Assembly (NCBI GenBank): GCA_030606585.1
Contig: JAUWGD010000111.1
Location: 1-5,679, forward strand
Direction of reading: 5' to 3'
Source of the DNA: Dehalococcoidales bacterium
GTDB lineage: Bacteria; Chloroflexota; Dehalococcoidia; Dehalococcoidales; RBG-16-60-22
Length of the DNA stretch: 5,679 bases
Under the pieces are notes generated by a model, which saw only the letters and a list, made by a program, of their open reading frames with translations, ran no database searches and was not told the origin of the DNA. How positions within the stretch are numbered: the stretch's first letter is position 1; every line of letters begins with the position of its first letter. Positions 5,628 through 5,679 of the stretch are shown one piece after another. Position numbers and translations under genes: made by a program.

Positions 5628-5674
5628 CCTGCTTTACACGCAGGGGGTCGCAGGTTCGAATCCCGCCGCTGCCA
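5628..5674 (+). pseudogene. 5'-truncated tRNA-Val-like fragment (anticodon arm to acceptor 3' strand)
   Basis: The anticodon arm CCTGC-TTTACAC-GCAGG (5628-5644), the variable loop GGGTC and a T arm GCAGG-TTCGAAT-CCCGC with one A-C mismatch are present, followed by a possible acceptor strand CGCTGCC and A at 5674. No D arm or matching 5' acceptor strand lies upstream, and no CCA follows. Positions 5628-5649 are identical to 5450-5471 in tRNA-Val, and 35 of 38 bases match across 5628-5665. It looks like a tRNA gene fragment or an attachment-site remnant. Confidence 0.7.
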
Positions 5675-5679
5675 CTTGT

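Larger units (their letters stand above)
5456..5677 (-). pseudogene. Possible decayed C-terminal remnant of an integrase, antisense to tRNA-Val
   Basis: On the minus strand one frame runs from 5677 to a TAA at 5456-5458 with a single in-frame TAG at 5567-5569. Before the TAG it reads ALSQEHPKAVGR, which loosely resembles the LSxEH...AV segment after the catalytic Tyr of some tyrosine recombinases. It then continues through SGDFETMVGGTGLEPVTPCV, whose end is simply antisense tRNA-Val. No catalytic residues are present. The reading rests on weak motif similarity and on the tRNA-fragment context, so treat it as a hypothesis. Confidence 0.15.

Noticed and set aside
5503..5679. Plus-strand frame open for 59 codons to the window end
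   Set aside because: No ATG start, no ribosome binding site, and its end is translated tRNA fragment; an open run of this length is not unlikely by chance.

Overview
This window comes from a bacterium, probably an anaerobe with a moderately GC-rich genome. The bacterial signs are a good Shine-Dalgarno site before each complete gene, an extended sigma70-type promoter before the tRNA cluster, and CCA encoded in all three tRNA genes. The gene set (an ACMSD-like amidohydrolase, an iron-sulfur ene-reductase of the Old Yellow Enzyme class, and an acyl-CoA transferase of the acetyl-CoA hydrolase family) is the kind seen in anaerobic degraders such as Chloroflexota (Dehalococcoidia) or Desulfobacterota. 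That taxonomic placement is inference and cannot be fixed from this sequence alone.

Positions 1-4976 hold three plus-strand genes. The amidohydrolase (1-828) is cut at its 5' end by the window edge. The gene at 852-3542 follows after 23 bases, with its own ribosome binding site. It encodes an 896-residue multidomain flavoprotein: an FMN ene-reductase barrel, a four-Cys iron-sulfur site, an added GltD-type Cys-rich domain, an FAD/NAD(P) reductase module and a Cys-rich tail. A strong intrinsic terminator (3574-3622) separates it from the CoA transferase (3651-4976), which ends in a second hairpin (5001-5036). Together they could form a small catabolic set in which the CoA transferase activates or releases a carboxylic acid, the reductase saturates (or, running in reverse, desaturates) a double bond next to a carbonyl, and the amidohydrolase hydrolyses or decarboxylates an intermediate. 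The substrate cannot be read from the sequence.

Positions 4977-5245 are non-coding. They carry the hairpin after the CoA transferase, three further palindromes with short imperfect direct repeats, and a well-formed promoter that points into the tRNA cluster.

Positions 5246-5499 hold three tightly packed tRNA genes: Leu(CAG), Arg(GCG) and Val(TAC). The Arg anticodon GCG is unusual for a bacterium. Positions 5500-5679 contain a 5'-truncated copy of the 3' half of the tRNA-Val gene, sharing a 22-base exact repeat with it, and a shorter 13-base echo in between. This resembles the relic of an integration (att) site. A minus-strand reading frame between the copies, broken by one stop, may be the decayed end of an integrase; this is weak evidence. 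I see no defence system, CRISPR array or intact mobile element.
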